Part shown: one piece after another, positions 46,664 through 55,211 of the stretch
Layout of the letters: every line of letters starts with the position of its first letter
Position numbering within the stretch: the first letter of the stretch is position 1
Source of the DNA: Psychrobacter sp. UBA5136
GTDB taxonomy: Bacteria; Pseudomonadota; Gammaproteobacteria; Pseudomonadales; Moraxellaceae
Direction: 5' to 3'
DNA length: 64,000 bases
Assembly: GCF_002414005.1 (NCBI RefSeq)
Contig: NZ_DHYG01000053.1
Coordinates: 1-64,000, forward strand
The notes under the pieces: model-generated
Databases searched by the model: none
What the model saw: only the letters and a program-made list of their open reading frames with translations
Told to the model about the DNA's origin: nothing
Made by a program: the position numbers and the translations under genes

Positions 46664-47761
46664 TTATACAGCTTGCCAGATAATATCGGCAACTCGCTGG
46701 CAGGCTTGACGATTGGCAAGCGCATGGCCTTTTTCTGCCATCTCTAAACATACTTGCCTATCTAACCTATTAAGCTCATCACCCAAGCGTTTTGCGGTCA
46801 GCTCGCTTTGTGGCAACAAAATCCCGGCTTGGTGTTCGGTCAAGGTGCGCGCGTTTGCCGTTTGATGGTCATCAACGGCGCTTGGTAGCGGCACAAATAT
46901 GGCCGCCATACCGACATTTTGAATTTCCGTCACCGTTAACGCTCCTGCCCGGCAAACGACAATATCTGCCCAATTGTACGCCGCTGCCATGTCGTCAATA
47001 AATGGCTGTACGGTAAATTGATGGTTGCTTAATGCTTCACTGTCGTAGGCTGCTTGCGTGGTGGCCTCGTTATTGCGGCCACATTGATGACGCACCTCAA
47101 ACGGACGATCAATCAACGCCAGTGCTTTTGGCAACGTCTCGTTTAACACTTGCGCCCCAAGCGAGCCGCCAACGACCAGCAATTTCAGCGGCGAGCTGTC
47201 GTTAACGTCGTACCGCACGCTAGGGTTAGCAACACCGCTTATAGCATTACGCACGGGATTCCCCACCGTTTCAATCTTGTTATCACTCTCGCTATCGCTA
47301 TCGCTATTAGCAAAAGTATTTTCAAACGCTTGCAGTACCTTGGTCGCCATCTTGGCCAAATAGCGATTGCTCATGCCAGCAATGGCATTTTGTTCATGGA
47401 TAATCAGCGGCGTCTTGGTCAAACGCGCTGCAATACCGCCGGGCGCGGTGACATATCCGCCAAAACCGATAACCACGTCTATTTGGTTGCCGCGAATGAC
47501 TTTAATCGCCGCCATGGTCGCTGACAATAAAGTAACCGGTAGCTTAAGCAGGCGCCCCAAACCTTTACCACGCAGCCCTTGCATATCAATCGCATGAAAA
47601 GGATAGCCAGTTGGCGCAACCAAGCCATTTTCCATGCCATTTGGTGTACCCAGCCAGTGAATCACAGCGCCGCGCTTGGTCAATTCTTCGCTAACTGCCA
47701 GCGCTGGAAATACATGCCCGCCTGTCCCCGCAGCCATCATTAATATATGCGGTGTTTTCAT
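46664..47761 (-). CDS. murG: Lipid II-forming GlcNAc transferase MurG
   Basis: The 365-aa membrane-associated glycosyltransferase (GT28) makes lipid II. The N-terminal GTGGHVFPALA and the central GGSLGAQVLNETLP, together with the C-terminal GALTVTEI segment, identify it. A Ser/Asp/Glu-rich stretch (DSDSESD near residue 160) is extra to the core. It leads the seven-gene cluster here; ftsW, normally nearby in E. coli, is not in the window. Confidence 0.97.
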   Translation of the reverse strand: MKTPHILMMAAGTGGHVFPALAVSEELTKRGAVIHWLGTPNGMENGLVAPTGYPFHAIDMQGLRGKGLGRLLKLPVTLLSATMAAIKVIRGNQIDVVIGFGGYVTAPGGIAARLTKTPLIIHEQNAIAGMSNRYLAKMATKVLQAFENTFANSDSDSESDNKIETVGNPVRNAISGVANPSVRYDVNDSSPLKLLVVGGSLGAQVLNETLPKALALIDRPFEVRHQCGRNNEATTQAAYDSEALSNHQFTVQPFIDDMAAAYNWADIVVCRAGALTVTEIQNVGMAAIFVPLPSAVDDHQTANARTLTEHQAGILLPQSELTAKRLGDELNRLDRQVCLEMAEKGHALANRQACQRVADIIWQAV

Positions 47762-48143
47762 GAACCTCTGCCTATCTTTTCTTTATTTATATGAAAGACT
47801 TATTAACTTTTGTCACTATTTTTTATTGCACCAAAGCGAGCCTATAAAAGCTCGCATAGTATAGTGTAAATCACTACCTGATAGACAGCACTTTATGCAG
47901 CGTAAATAACAAAAATCCAAGCCGTGAGCAATCGCGGCTTGGCTTTGATAAATAGAATTATCCAATCATAAAAGCTTCAGCTCTCATAAACTGGCGATGA
48001 CACATCTTAGCACAACCGTTTTTAAGCTTTGTGCTTATCGCTTAGTCATAAATTACTCTATCCTTACTGCTTGGTGCAAAAGTCTTTTTAAGCTGCCTTT
48101 TAAACTACTTTGTTTAAGCTGCTGCCTAGCTGAAACTGCAAGG
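47762..48143. other. murG-gshB gap
   Basis: This 382-base gap contains the gshB terminator and, I infer, the murG promoter. A 7-bp inverted repeat (AGCACAA/TTGTGCT near 48009-48035) is present. No gene is visible. Confidence 0.45.
47912..47942 (-). terminator. Intrinsic terminator of gshB
   Basis: CCAAGCCG (47917-47924) pairs with CGGCTTGG (47935-47942); A-run on the left gives a T-run for the minus strand. Confidence 0.8.
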
Positions 48144-49115
48144 TTAAACCGCCAGCTTTTTCTCAATAGCAATAACAAAGTCAGTCGCAATATCAGTCCC
48201 GCATTGATCATTAATCTCGCGCACACAGGTTGGACTGGTGACATTAATCTCAGTGATACGGCCACCGATGAGGTCTAAACCGACGAACATCAGCCCTTTT
48301 TCTTTCACAATCGGCGCAACCACTGCTGCCACTTGACGTTCGACATCGGTAAGTGGCATCGCAACGCCACTGCCACCTGCCGCAAGATTGCCGCGCGTCT
48401 CGCCTTTAAGCGGAATACGTGCCAAGCTATATTCGACCACTTCCCCATCGACGATGAGCACGCGCTTATCGCCATCGGCAATCTCTGGTAAATAGCGCTG
48501 CGCCATAATCGGCAGGGTTTCAAGCTCGGTTAACATCTCAAGCGTGACACCAATATTTGGACTGTCAGCGGTCAAACGGAAAATACCTGTGCCGCCCATA
48601 CCATCTAAGGGTTTGACGATAACGTCTTGCTGCTCGGCGATAAACTTGCGAATATGCGCCTGTTTACTGGTCACAATCGTCGGGCTCATATAGTCGCTAA
48701 ACCAAGTGGCAAATAGCTTTTCATTACAATCGCGAATCGCTTGTGGGTCGTTGACCACCAGCACGCCTGCAGCTTTGGCGTGGTCAAGCAAATAAGTGGC
48801 ATAAATAAAGCGCATATTAAACGGTGGATCTTTACGCATCAAAATCACATCATAATCGCTGACGGGCGCCGTTGCTTTGTCGCCTAAGGTATAAAAATCG
48901 TTTGGAACACGCTTCACCGTCACCGGCTGGCTATCAACCATCAGCTGACCACGGTCTAACCATAAATCATGAATTTGGCAATAGCCAAGGCTGTGCCCGC
49001 GATCCTGCGCTGACCACATCATCGCAAGGGTAGTGTCTTTTTTATAATTGACCAGCTCGATAGGGTCCATGATGACGAGTATGTTTAACGATTTTTTTTG
49101 TTGTTCTTGGCTCAT
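48144..49115 (-). CDS. gshB: Glutathione synthetase
   Basis: The 323-aa ATP-grasp enzyme joins glycine to gamma-glutamylcysteine. Segments MRKDPPFNMRFIYATYLLD, KPLDGMGGTGIFR, MAQRYLPEI and GLDLIGGRITEINVTSPT are typical. ATG 49115 (MSQEQQKK) follows a GAG; a GTG four codons earlier is possible. It is the last gene of a run of closely spaced minus-strand genes starting with the DUF4105 gene. Confidence 0.98.
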   Translation of the reverse strand: MSQEQQKKSLNILVIMDPIELVNYKKDTTLAMMWSAQDRGHSLGYCQIHDLWLDRGQLMVDSQPVTVKRVPNDFYTLGDKATAPVSDYDVILMRKDPPFNMRFIYATYLLDHAKAAGVLVVNDPQAIRDCNEKLFATWFSDYMSPTIVTSKQAHIRKFIAEQQDVIVKPLDGMGGTGIFRLTADSPNIGVTLEMLTELETLPIMAQRYLPEIADGDKRVLIVDGEVVEYSLARIPLKGETRGNLAAGGSGVAMPLTDVERQVAAVVAPIVKEKGLMFVGLDLIGGRITEINVTSPTCVREINDQCGTDIATDFVIAIEKKLAV

Positions 49116-49180
49116 GATAGGGCTCACTTACGTTATATAGTAGATGCAATTTAAAAGTATGGTAGCATAGCTACGATAAA

Positions 49181-49912
49181 TTATACGCCGTACTGGGCGC
49201 GGTAATGCTGCATTTTTGCAAGCTGGGTGGCATCACTGTCTGCACTACTTTTTGCTAAATAACTGATTAAATCATCGATATCGACCAGTGCACGAACTGG
49301 TACGTCTAAGGTTGCCGCCAGCTCTTGAATGGCAGAGCGCTCTGCCAAACCTTTTTCTTTACGGTCAAGGGCGACAATGATACCCGCCACAGTTGCGCCA
49401 GCTTGCTCTAAAATCTCAACCACTTCGCGCATCGCCGTGCCAGCAGTAATCACATCATCGAGCACCCAAACGGCTTTGCCATTGACATCGGCGCCGACCA
49501 AATTACCCCCTTCACCATGGGTTTTGGCTTCTTTACGGTTATAGCCCCATTTGGCATTGATACCATGATGTAACCACAACGCTTGCGCCGTTGCCGCAAC
49601 AAAGGGAATGCCTTTATAAGCCGCACCAAAAATGACCAGCTCTTGCTCGTCTGCGCCACTGCTTGCCCCATTCATTTGTTCAGCCACTTTTTCAGCTAAG
49701 GCATCGGCATAACCACGCGCTAATAACGATAACATCTCACCCGACGCCAGCAGCCCTGCGTTAAAAAAGTAGGGACTAATGCGCCCAGACTTTAAGACAA
49801 ACTCGCCAAACTTTAACACCTGATTGTCGAGTGCTAATTGAATAAATTGATGCGATGAAAATGAAACGTTTTGAGCATGTTGGGCAATTTTAGGCATAGC
49901 GGCATTCAGCAT
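49181..49912 (-). CDS. pyrE: Orotate phosphoribosyltransferase
   Basis: The 243-aa enzyme makes OMP from orotate and PRPP in pyrimidine synthesis. FGEFVLKSGRISPYFFNAG, the PRPP motif VLDDVITAGTA and YNRKEAKTHGEGG are visible. Length is slightly above the usual 210-215, with a short insertion (NGASSGADEQEL, about 76-88). The ATG has GGAAGA. It is 65 bases before gshB. Confidence 0.98.
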   Translation of the reverse strand: MLNAAMPKIAQHAQNVSFSSHQFIQLALDNQVLKFGEFVLKSGRISPYFFNAGLLASGEMLSLLARGYADALAEKVAEQMNGASSGADEQELVIFGAAYKGIPFVAATAQALWLHHGINAKWGYNRKEAKTHGEGGNLVGADVNGKAVWVLDDVITAGTAMREVVEILEQAGATVAGIIVALDRKEKGLAERSAIQELAATLDVPVRALVDIDDLISYLAKSSADSDATQLAKMQHYRAQYGV

Positions 49913-49989
49913 AGGGTCTTCCTATCAGCAAAAAGAAAATGAAAATTGAACAAGCAAAAAGTTGTGAGGGGCATTATAGTCGTGGCAGC

Positions 49990-50979
49990 TTAACTTGACC
50001 AACCGTTGATATGATAATCCTGCATATTTGCATAACGCGTCAATAATCCGCAGCGCGATGAGATATTAAAGTAGCATTGACCGTCGTGACTGACTTGTAT
50101 GTCCCAGCCCAAATGATACGCCGCCACAACAATGTGCCCAGCAAATATGCGCACTTGACGGTAGGCATGGCGCTGCGCGGGCTCAAACACAATTTGGCTG
50201 AGCAGATAGCTGCGCACGTGCTGACAAATTTGCGCCGCGCTATAGCTGTGGTTAATCGTTTTGCGCGTAGCGCACTGCTTTAACGCATAGACGGCAACGC
50301 TGCATGCCATAAGATCAGTCGCCAAACTGCCTTCGCCTGTATCAAATTGCTGCGGCTGCAACACTACTTGCCAGTCATCGGCATACGCACTATTCAGCAG
50401 CTCATCAGGATTATAACGTCTGGTCAATGCTCGCAGAGATTCTGCCGCTAAAGGTTTCTGACCATTATTTTGAGTATTTATAGTATCAGCAACCATAAAC
50501 CCATAACGTGTCAGCTTTGGATATACTTGTAGCGCGCGCTGGATATCCGCCATATCAAGCAAAGTCATGTCGGTGAGTGGCGATAATAACGGCTGCTCGC
50601 TATGGTTATGATAAAAACTCTCGGGCAGCACGATCAGTTTTGCAGCCTTCAGTAATGCCAAATGCTCAGCCAATGCTTCTGACGCAATCAGCGCCCATTT
50701 CGATAAGCTGTCTGTCTTGGGCTGATAAAAACGCGTAGAGCTGCCATATAAGCGGCGCAGCTGTCCATTTAAGCGCCGTGCAGGTTCTGGTATGTCACTT
50801 AATGGCCGAGCAGGATCAAGGGGCGAACGCTTTGGATCAAAATTGGGATGCACAATCGCAGGCTGCTGACTATTTGCTAACCCTACTGCCTGCTCAGCAT
50901 TGCCCTCTGCAAGCTGCGCTTCTTCTGCTGTAAAGCCAGCATTGGAAAAACGGTCATCAGAAGTAGAATGCTGGGTCAT
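49990..50979 (-). CDS. Protein of unknown function
   Basis: The 329-aa soluble protein has a polar N-terminus (about 1-60), then helices and a moderately hydrophobic C-terminus (VRIFAGHIVVAAYHLGWDIQVSHDGQCYFNISSRCG). I do not recognise a domain. Good AGGGAA before the ATG and its tight place between an SDR-type gene and pyrE suggest a real, co-transcribed gene. No signal peptide or clear membrane segment. Confidence 0.65.
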   Translation of the reverse strand: MTQHSTSDDRFSNAGFTAEEAQLAEGNAEQAVGLANSQQPAIVHPNFDPKRSPLDPARPLSDIPEPARRLNGQLRRLYGSSTRFYQPKTDSLSKWALIASEALAEHLALLKAAKLIVLPESFYHNHSEQPLLSPLTDMTLLDMADIQRALQVYPKLTRYGFMVADTINTQNNGQKPLAAESLRALTRRYNPDELLNSAYADDWQVVLQPQQFDTGEGSLATDLMACSVAVYALKQCATRKTINHSYSAAQICQHVRSYLLSQIVFEPAQRHAYRQVRIFAGHIVVAAYHLGWDIQVSHDGQCYFNISSRCGLLTRYANMQDYHINGWSS

Positions 50980-51060
50980 GGATTTTCCCTAGGCTTGCAC
51001 ATTTAAAAGCGGTAAAAATAAAAGCTATAAAAATAAAATCAATCAAATCAAACGAATATT

Positions 51061-51927
51061 TTACTCTGAATGTTGATTTTGATGTTGCTGCTGATGACGC
51101 AAAATATCTCGGTAACCTGCTTGCCAATCAGGATAGCCCAGCCACGCTAACGGAATATTGCTATGCAAACGCTTTCCCGTTACCGCGGTTTTATTGTCAT
51201 CAATAACAGGCGGCACTTCCCCTATTTGCTTACTTAACCACGTGCCCAGCTCGAAAGTGGTCACGGGCGCATAATCGGTGGCGATATAAAGCGGTTTTGG
51301 CGCGTCTATGGTCATAACTTTAGCAATAATGGTGACCAAATCGCGATCCATAATCCGATTGCTCCAATGCTCGGCGGCAACTGGCTCTTTTTGTTTTTCC
51401 TTGGCTTTACGCAGGCGCATGAGGCGCTCGCGGCCATAAATACCGCTTGGACGAATGATAATGGCCTTAGCACCAAAGCCTTGTTGTAATGCTTGCTCTG
51501 CTTGCAATATAACCTGTGAGGCCTCACGCTCTGGGGTCACAGGCGCGGTGTTTTCATCAATCCATGCACCATTATCTTGCCCATAAACGCCCGTTGATGA
51601 AATAAAAACGACGCGCGCAAGGTTGGTTAGTTTATCTGCTAAGGTTGCCAAATGCTGGCAAATTGCTAAATAACTGTCGTGATAACCGCTGGTTGAATAG
51701 TCATCGGGGGTGACAATAATTGCTATCGCAGTAAAGTCTTGTAGCTGCTCAGCAGTTAGCGTTAATGCATCGGTTTGCAAAAACTTAGCGTTCGCATGGA
51801 GATCATAATGATGACGCTCACGGCGTGCCAGCCCTGTGACGTTTAGGCCGTCTTGAGCCAGCTTATTGGTGACTGGTAAACCAATGTCACCTTGACCAAT
51901 AATCAGTAAATTTTGCGCACTCATCAT
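51061..51927 (-). CDS. NAD-dependent epimerase/dehydratase-like (SDR) protein
   Basis: The 288-aa protein begins with a Rossmann motif GQGDIGLPV (slightly off the classic GxxGxxG) and carries VVFISSTGVYGQ and the IRPSGIYGRERL segment of extended SDR proteins of the YeeZ type. The substrate is unknown. The ATG has AGGAT. It lies between the DUF4105 gene and the unknown 329-aa protein in one closely spaced group. Confidence 0.8.
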   Translation of the reverse strand: MMSAQNLLIIGQGDIGLPVTNKLAQDGLNVTGLARRERHHYDLHANAKFLQTDALTLTAEQLQDFTAIAIIVTPDDYSTSGYHDSYLAICQHLATLADKLTNLARVVFISSTGVYGQDNGAWIDENTAPVTPEREASQVILQAEQALQQGFGAKAIIIRPSGIYGRERLMRLRKAKEKQKEPVAAEHWSNRIMDRDLVTIIAKVMTIDAPKPLYIATDYAPVTTFELGTWLSKQIGEVPPVIDDNKTAVTGKRLHSNIPLAWLGYPDWQAGYRDILRHQQQHQNQHSE

Positions 51928-51987
51928 ATATCCTTTATTTAAAGACGGCTTTTAGCTAAAGCTGGTCATAACGGGTCATAACTGGCG

Positions 51988-54234
51988 CTAAAAATAGCGT
52001 CTATACGACAGTTGTATGTCTTCTTTGGCGTCGATACGATCTTGCCATTCGTAGTTGGCATTGAGACGTAACGCTTGTTTTTTATCGATATCGTACTGTA
52101 GCCCTAACGTCGATATCGGCTGCCAGTAATGACCGCGGGCGTTGGATTCATCGCTGCTGCCATGATACCAATATGGCAGTTGCAATTCAGCCTGCGCGCG
52201 TAACTGATTGTTAATCTGATAACGGCAACCAGCATTCACGCCCGCTCCAACACGGTAGCCTTTATTAATACCGCGCCCTGCTTGCGCGGTACCTGCCAAA
52301 AACGTATAGCATAGCTGCGGCGGCATCTCGCCTGTATTTGCGCTCGGCGTACCAAACGCCCACGACCAGCCCGTCTCATAGCCTAGACTGCCAACTAAAT
52401 GATCGCTGCCATCTTGCTGCGAGCCGTCATTTACGCGGGTCGCTTCGATACTTGCGCCCCAGGTTTTGCCTTTTTTGGCAGAATTGACCGGATTAAACGA
52501 GCGCCCTCGCACCAAGGTAAGATTTTGCAAGACCACACTGCTTGGCTGATTGGCTTTATCATTATCGGTGTCATACAGACGTAAGGTTACAGCCGCGCCT
52601 TCTAAATCAAAGAACTGCGGAAAACCCGACGGTCGGTCGAGAGTATCGTGATAGCCTGCGCGCACGCCCAAATCGATATAATTGTTATCTCCGCGCTGCC
52701 CCACTCCAACATGAGCCAGTTGCAGCGGATGCCTATCTATTGGATTGTTATCCGCCACTGCAATTTGGCGTGGTAGTAAGGTTTGCCCGTCGGCTGACAT
52801 GCTAGAAATCGGATTTAACTGGGCAGATTTAATCTCATTTAGCGTTTGTTTGGCGCTGTTATGATAGCCCAACTGTGCACGCTGCGCTTTAACCTCATTT
52901 AACTGCGCTTGGCGTAAGGTACTATCGGCGGGCGTATAATCGGTGCTGGCCAGTAAGTTTTCGCTGTCCAGTAACTGCACGACATCGGAGGGAATCACCG
53001 CATAAGGCAGGCGACTTAACAGATGCTGCTGCGGGCGTACCACGTCGATTAGACGCAAAATCTCAGACGCGCAGTTATCAGTGGTAAAATAATACGGCAG
53101 CTCTAAATCTTTGGTTTCCCAAACGTGCAACATAATTTGCTGCACTTCCGCTGGGGTCAAATCCAATTGATACGTCCACGCATCACGCTCATCTTCTTGC
53201 AGATACTTCGCAAGCTTCTCTGAATAAGGATCAATTTCGATCAGATTGTCATAACCGCCAGTCATCGATTTAAGAGCATAGAGCAAAAAGTTATCGCTTG
53301 AGTCACCGCCCACCGTATAATTTAGCGCAATCGCATGATGAATTTGGCTTGGATCGGCAACGCTGGCTTTGGAATCGATACGTAATAACGTATGAGCAAA
53401 GGCTGAAATCGGATTGTCTAAGTATTCTTGCGCAAACATGATAGACAGCTGCTCAGGTGCCAACTTTTGCATCCAGTCATTAAGCTCTGGGCAGTCAGCG
53501 TGTAAAGCACTCTTATCGATATTTAAGGTATCAGTCAGCCATTGGACGCGCGCGGGAAAACGGCACAATACTGAGCTTTGTACTGGGTCTTGTACTGAGT
53601 TTTGAGCCGTGCGCTTAGACAGTTTGTTATTAGCAGTGCTGTTGTCTGGAGTCCCGTTATCTGGAATCCTATTATCTGGAGTCGTGACCATTTCATCAGC
53701 AAGCGCAACAAGCATCGCATCAAGTTCTGCCGCTGAGTCTTGCTGTCCATTTTCACTTAAAAAAAAGTCAGTATCAGTAACGAGACTGCTCTCTTTTTTC
53801 TTACCAATGAGATTTTTTTGATCGTCGAAGAAATACAATAAGCGGCGCCATGTCGTATGCTGGGCGAGGTTTTTTGCTTTTGCTTGCTTGCGCCATGACG
53901 CTAGTAGCTGCTCAGTATTGGCATTGCTAGTATTTTGAGCGTTGGAGGTAGAAGAAACTAAATCTTTATTTGGGTCACTGCTTTGCTTGATGATATTATT
54001 TGGCTCAGAATAAGCCGTCAATTTTGGCTCAGTACTTTGCGATTTATCAGCATCAAGTTCGTCCAATGCCAATTCACCTGTCGTCACAAGCGATGCCGGC
54101 GTTGGCAAAAACGCCTGTGCCTGTGCGCTCAGCAGTAAGCCCGCTATCGTAAGCGGCAAACGCGCTCGTCTGCCAATATTGGTTGGCGTACAATCTAGCG
54201 CCAGCATATTTAAAAATTTAGACATGAGTAACAT
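51988..54234 (-). CDS. Lnb-type (DUF4105) envelope protein with a barrel-like C-terminus
   Basis: The 748-aa product has a signal peptide (about 20-42, ending AQAQA), a long Ser/Asp/Asn-rich part with in-frame 15-bp repeats (PDNRI/PDNGT/PDNST), then an Lnb N-terminal-type (DUF4105) domain with TDNCASEILRLID and SAFAHTLLRID, then a C-terminal beta-rich region that looks like an outer-membrane barrel. The role is unknown. The ATG at 54225 is an alternative start. It is the first gene of the minus-strand run to gshB. Confidence 0.75.
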   Translation of the reverse strand: MLLMSKFLNMLALDCTPTNIGRRARLPLTIAGLLLSAQAQAFLPTPASLVTTGELALDELDADKSQSTEPKLTAYSEPNNIIKQSSDPNKDLVSSTSNAQNTSNANTEQLLASWRKQAKAKNLAQHTTWRRLLYFFDDQKNLIGKKKESSLVTDTDFFLSENGQQDSAAELDAMLVALADEMVTTPDNRIPDNGTPDNSTANNKLSKRTAQNSVQDPVQSSVLCRFPARVQWLTDTLNIDKSALHADCPELNDWMQKLAPEQLSIMFAQEYLDNPISAFAHTLLRIDSKASVADPSQIHHAIALNYTVGGDSSDNFLLYALKSMTGGYDNLIEIDPYSEKLAKYLQEDERDAWTYQLDLTPAEVQQIMLHVWETKDLELPYYFTTDNCASEILRLIDVVRPQQHLLSRLPYAVIPSDVVQLLDSENLLASTDYTPADSTLRQAQLNEVKAQRAQLGYHNSAKQTLNEIKSAQLNPISSMSADGQTLLPRQIAVADNNPIDRHPLQLAHVGVGQRGDNNYIDLGVRAGYHDTLDRPSGFPQFFDLEGAAVTLRLYDTDNDKANQPSSVVLQNLTLVRGRSFNPVNSAKKGKTWGASIEATRVNDGSQQDGSDHLVGSLGYETGWSWAFGTPSANTGEMPPQLCYTFLAGTAQAGRGINKGYRVGAGVNAGCRYQINNQLRAQAELQLPYWYHGSSDESNARGHYWQPISTLGLQYDIDKKQALRLNANYEWQDRIDAKEDIQLSYRRYF
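53643..53687. repeat. In-frame 15-bp tandem repeat in the DUF4105 gene
   Basis: Three 15-mers (53643-53657, 53658-53672, 53673-53687) encode PDNRI/PDNGT/PDNST in a linker. Confidence 0.85.
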
Positions 54235-54420
54235 CTCGCACTGTGGGGTCAGACGCTTATCGCGTGATTGAGTCTATTAAATTATTAAAGTTACAGGATA
54301 AGCCTCTGTTTTAAAGGACAGTTTTAAACCATTTTTTTAGGTAAATGTACCATGCATTTATAGAAAACTATAATCATCAGCATTTACTGCGCACTTATTA
54401 ACATGATTAAAGAGAGTATT

Positions 54421-55017
54421 ATGTCCACAGCATCGTCAATGACTATTCATGCTGGTCGATTATCAGCCGCGACGTGGTTTGCGTCACCCAACTTCAATAA
54501 ACGTCCGGAAAATATCGCGATTGATGCCATTGTCATTCACAATATTAGCTTACCACCCAGTGAGTTCGGCGCTTGCGGTAAGGATGGCGTGCATTACGTC
54601 AAAGCCTTGTTTACCAATAAATTAGACTGGGAAGCACATCCTTACTTTCAGACAATTAAAGGCGCAGAGGTCTCAGCGCATTTATTTATCGAGCGCGATG
54701 GCGCGATGACGCAGTTTGTCAATTTTAATGAGCGTGCGTGGCATGCCGGACGCTCTAGCTACTTGGGTCGCCCCGAATGTAATGATTATAGCATTGGCAT
54801 TGAGCTTGAAGGTTCGGATTTTGTGTCCTTTAGCACTGCTCAATATGAAGTGCTTGCAAAAGCTATCGTCGCCATCTATGACGCATATCCAAAAACCCGT
54901 CGGCATCTTACCGGTCATAGCGACATTGCACCCGGGCGCAAAACTGACCCCGGTGATTATTTTGACTGGACAAAGCTACGCGAGCTGGTTACTCATCATC
55001 TTGCAAGCCAATCATAG
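54421..55017 (+). CDS. ampD: 1,6-anhydro-N-acetylmuramyl-L-alanine amidase AmpD
   Basis: The 198-aa cytosolic zinc amidase recycles anhydro-muropeptides and thereby controls beta-lactamase induction where AmpR exists. AIVIHNISLPP has the first zinc His, HAGRSSYLG follows, and HSDIAPGRKTDPGDYFDW carries the other His and Asp. The ATG at 54421 has AGAGAG; a longer ATG frame starts at 54403. It is divergent from the DUF4105 gene. Confidence 0.97.
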   Translation: MSTASSMTIHAGRLSAATWFASPNFNKRPENIAIDAIVIHNISLPPSEFGACGKDGVHYVKALFTNKLDWEAHPYFQTIKGAEVSAHLFIERDGAMTQFVNFNERAWHAGRSSYLGRPECNDYSIGIELEGSDFVSFSTAQYEVLAKAIVAIYDAYPKTRRHLTGHSDIAPGRKTDPGDYFDWTKLRELVTHHLASQS

Positions 55018-55119
55018 TTTTATAAGCGCGCCTAAGCAAATAGCCCCATTGCCCCATTAAAATTTCTGTAAACAACAGTTAGTGTTTCAAAACCATTGCA
55101 TTTATCAGCGTGATGAAAG

Positions 55120-55128
55120 TGCTATAAT
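55120..55128 (+). promoter_or_regulatory. Extended -10 promoter of murJ
   Basis: TGCTATAAT lies 84 bases before the murJ ATG; no good -35 is seen, as at rpoZ. Confidence 0.55.
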
Positions 55129-55211
55129 CCGTCAGTTTTTTGGCAACGCTGTATCAGAAAACGAGCATCAGCAAACACCCATCAGTAAACACATAAGCAA
55201 AATAGGTTCTC

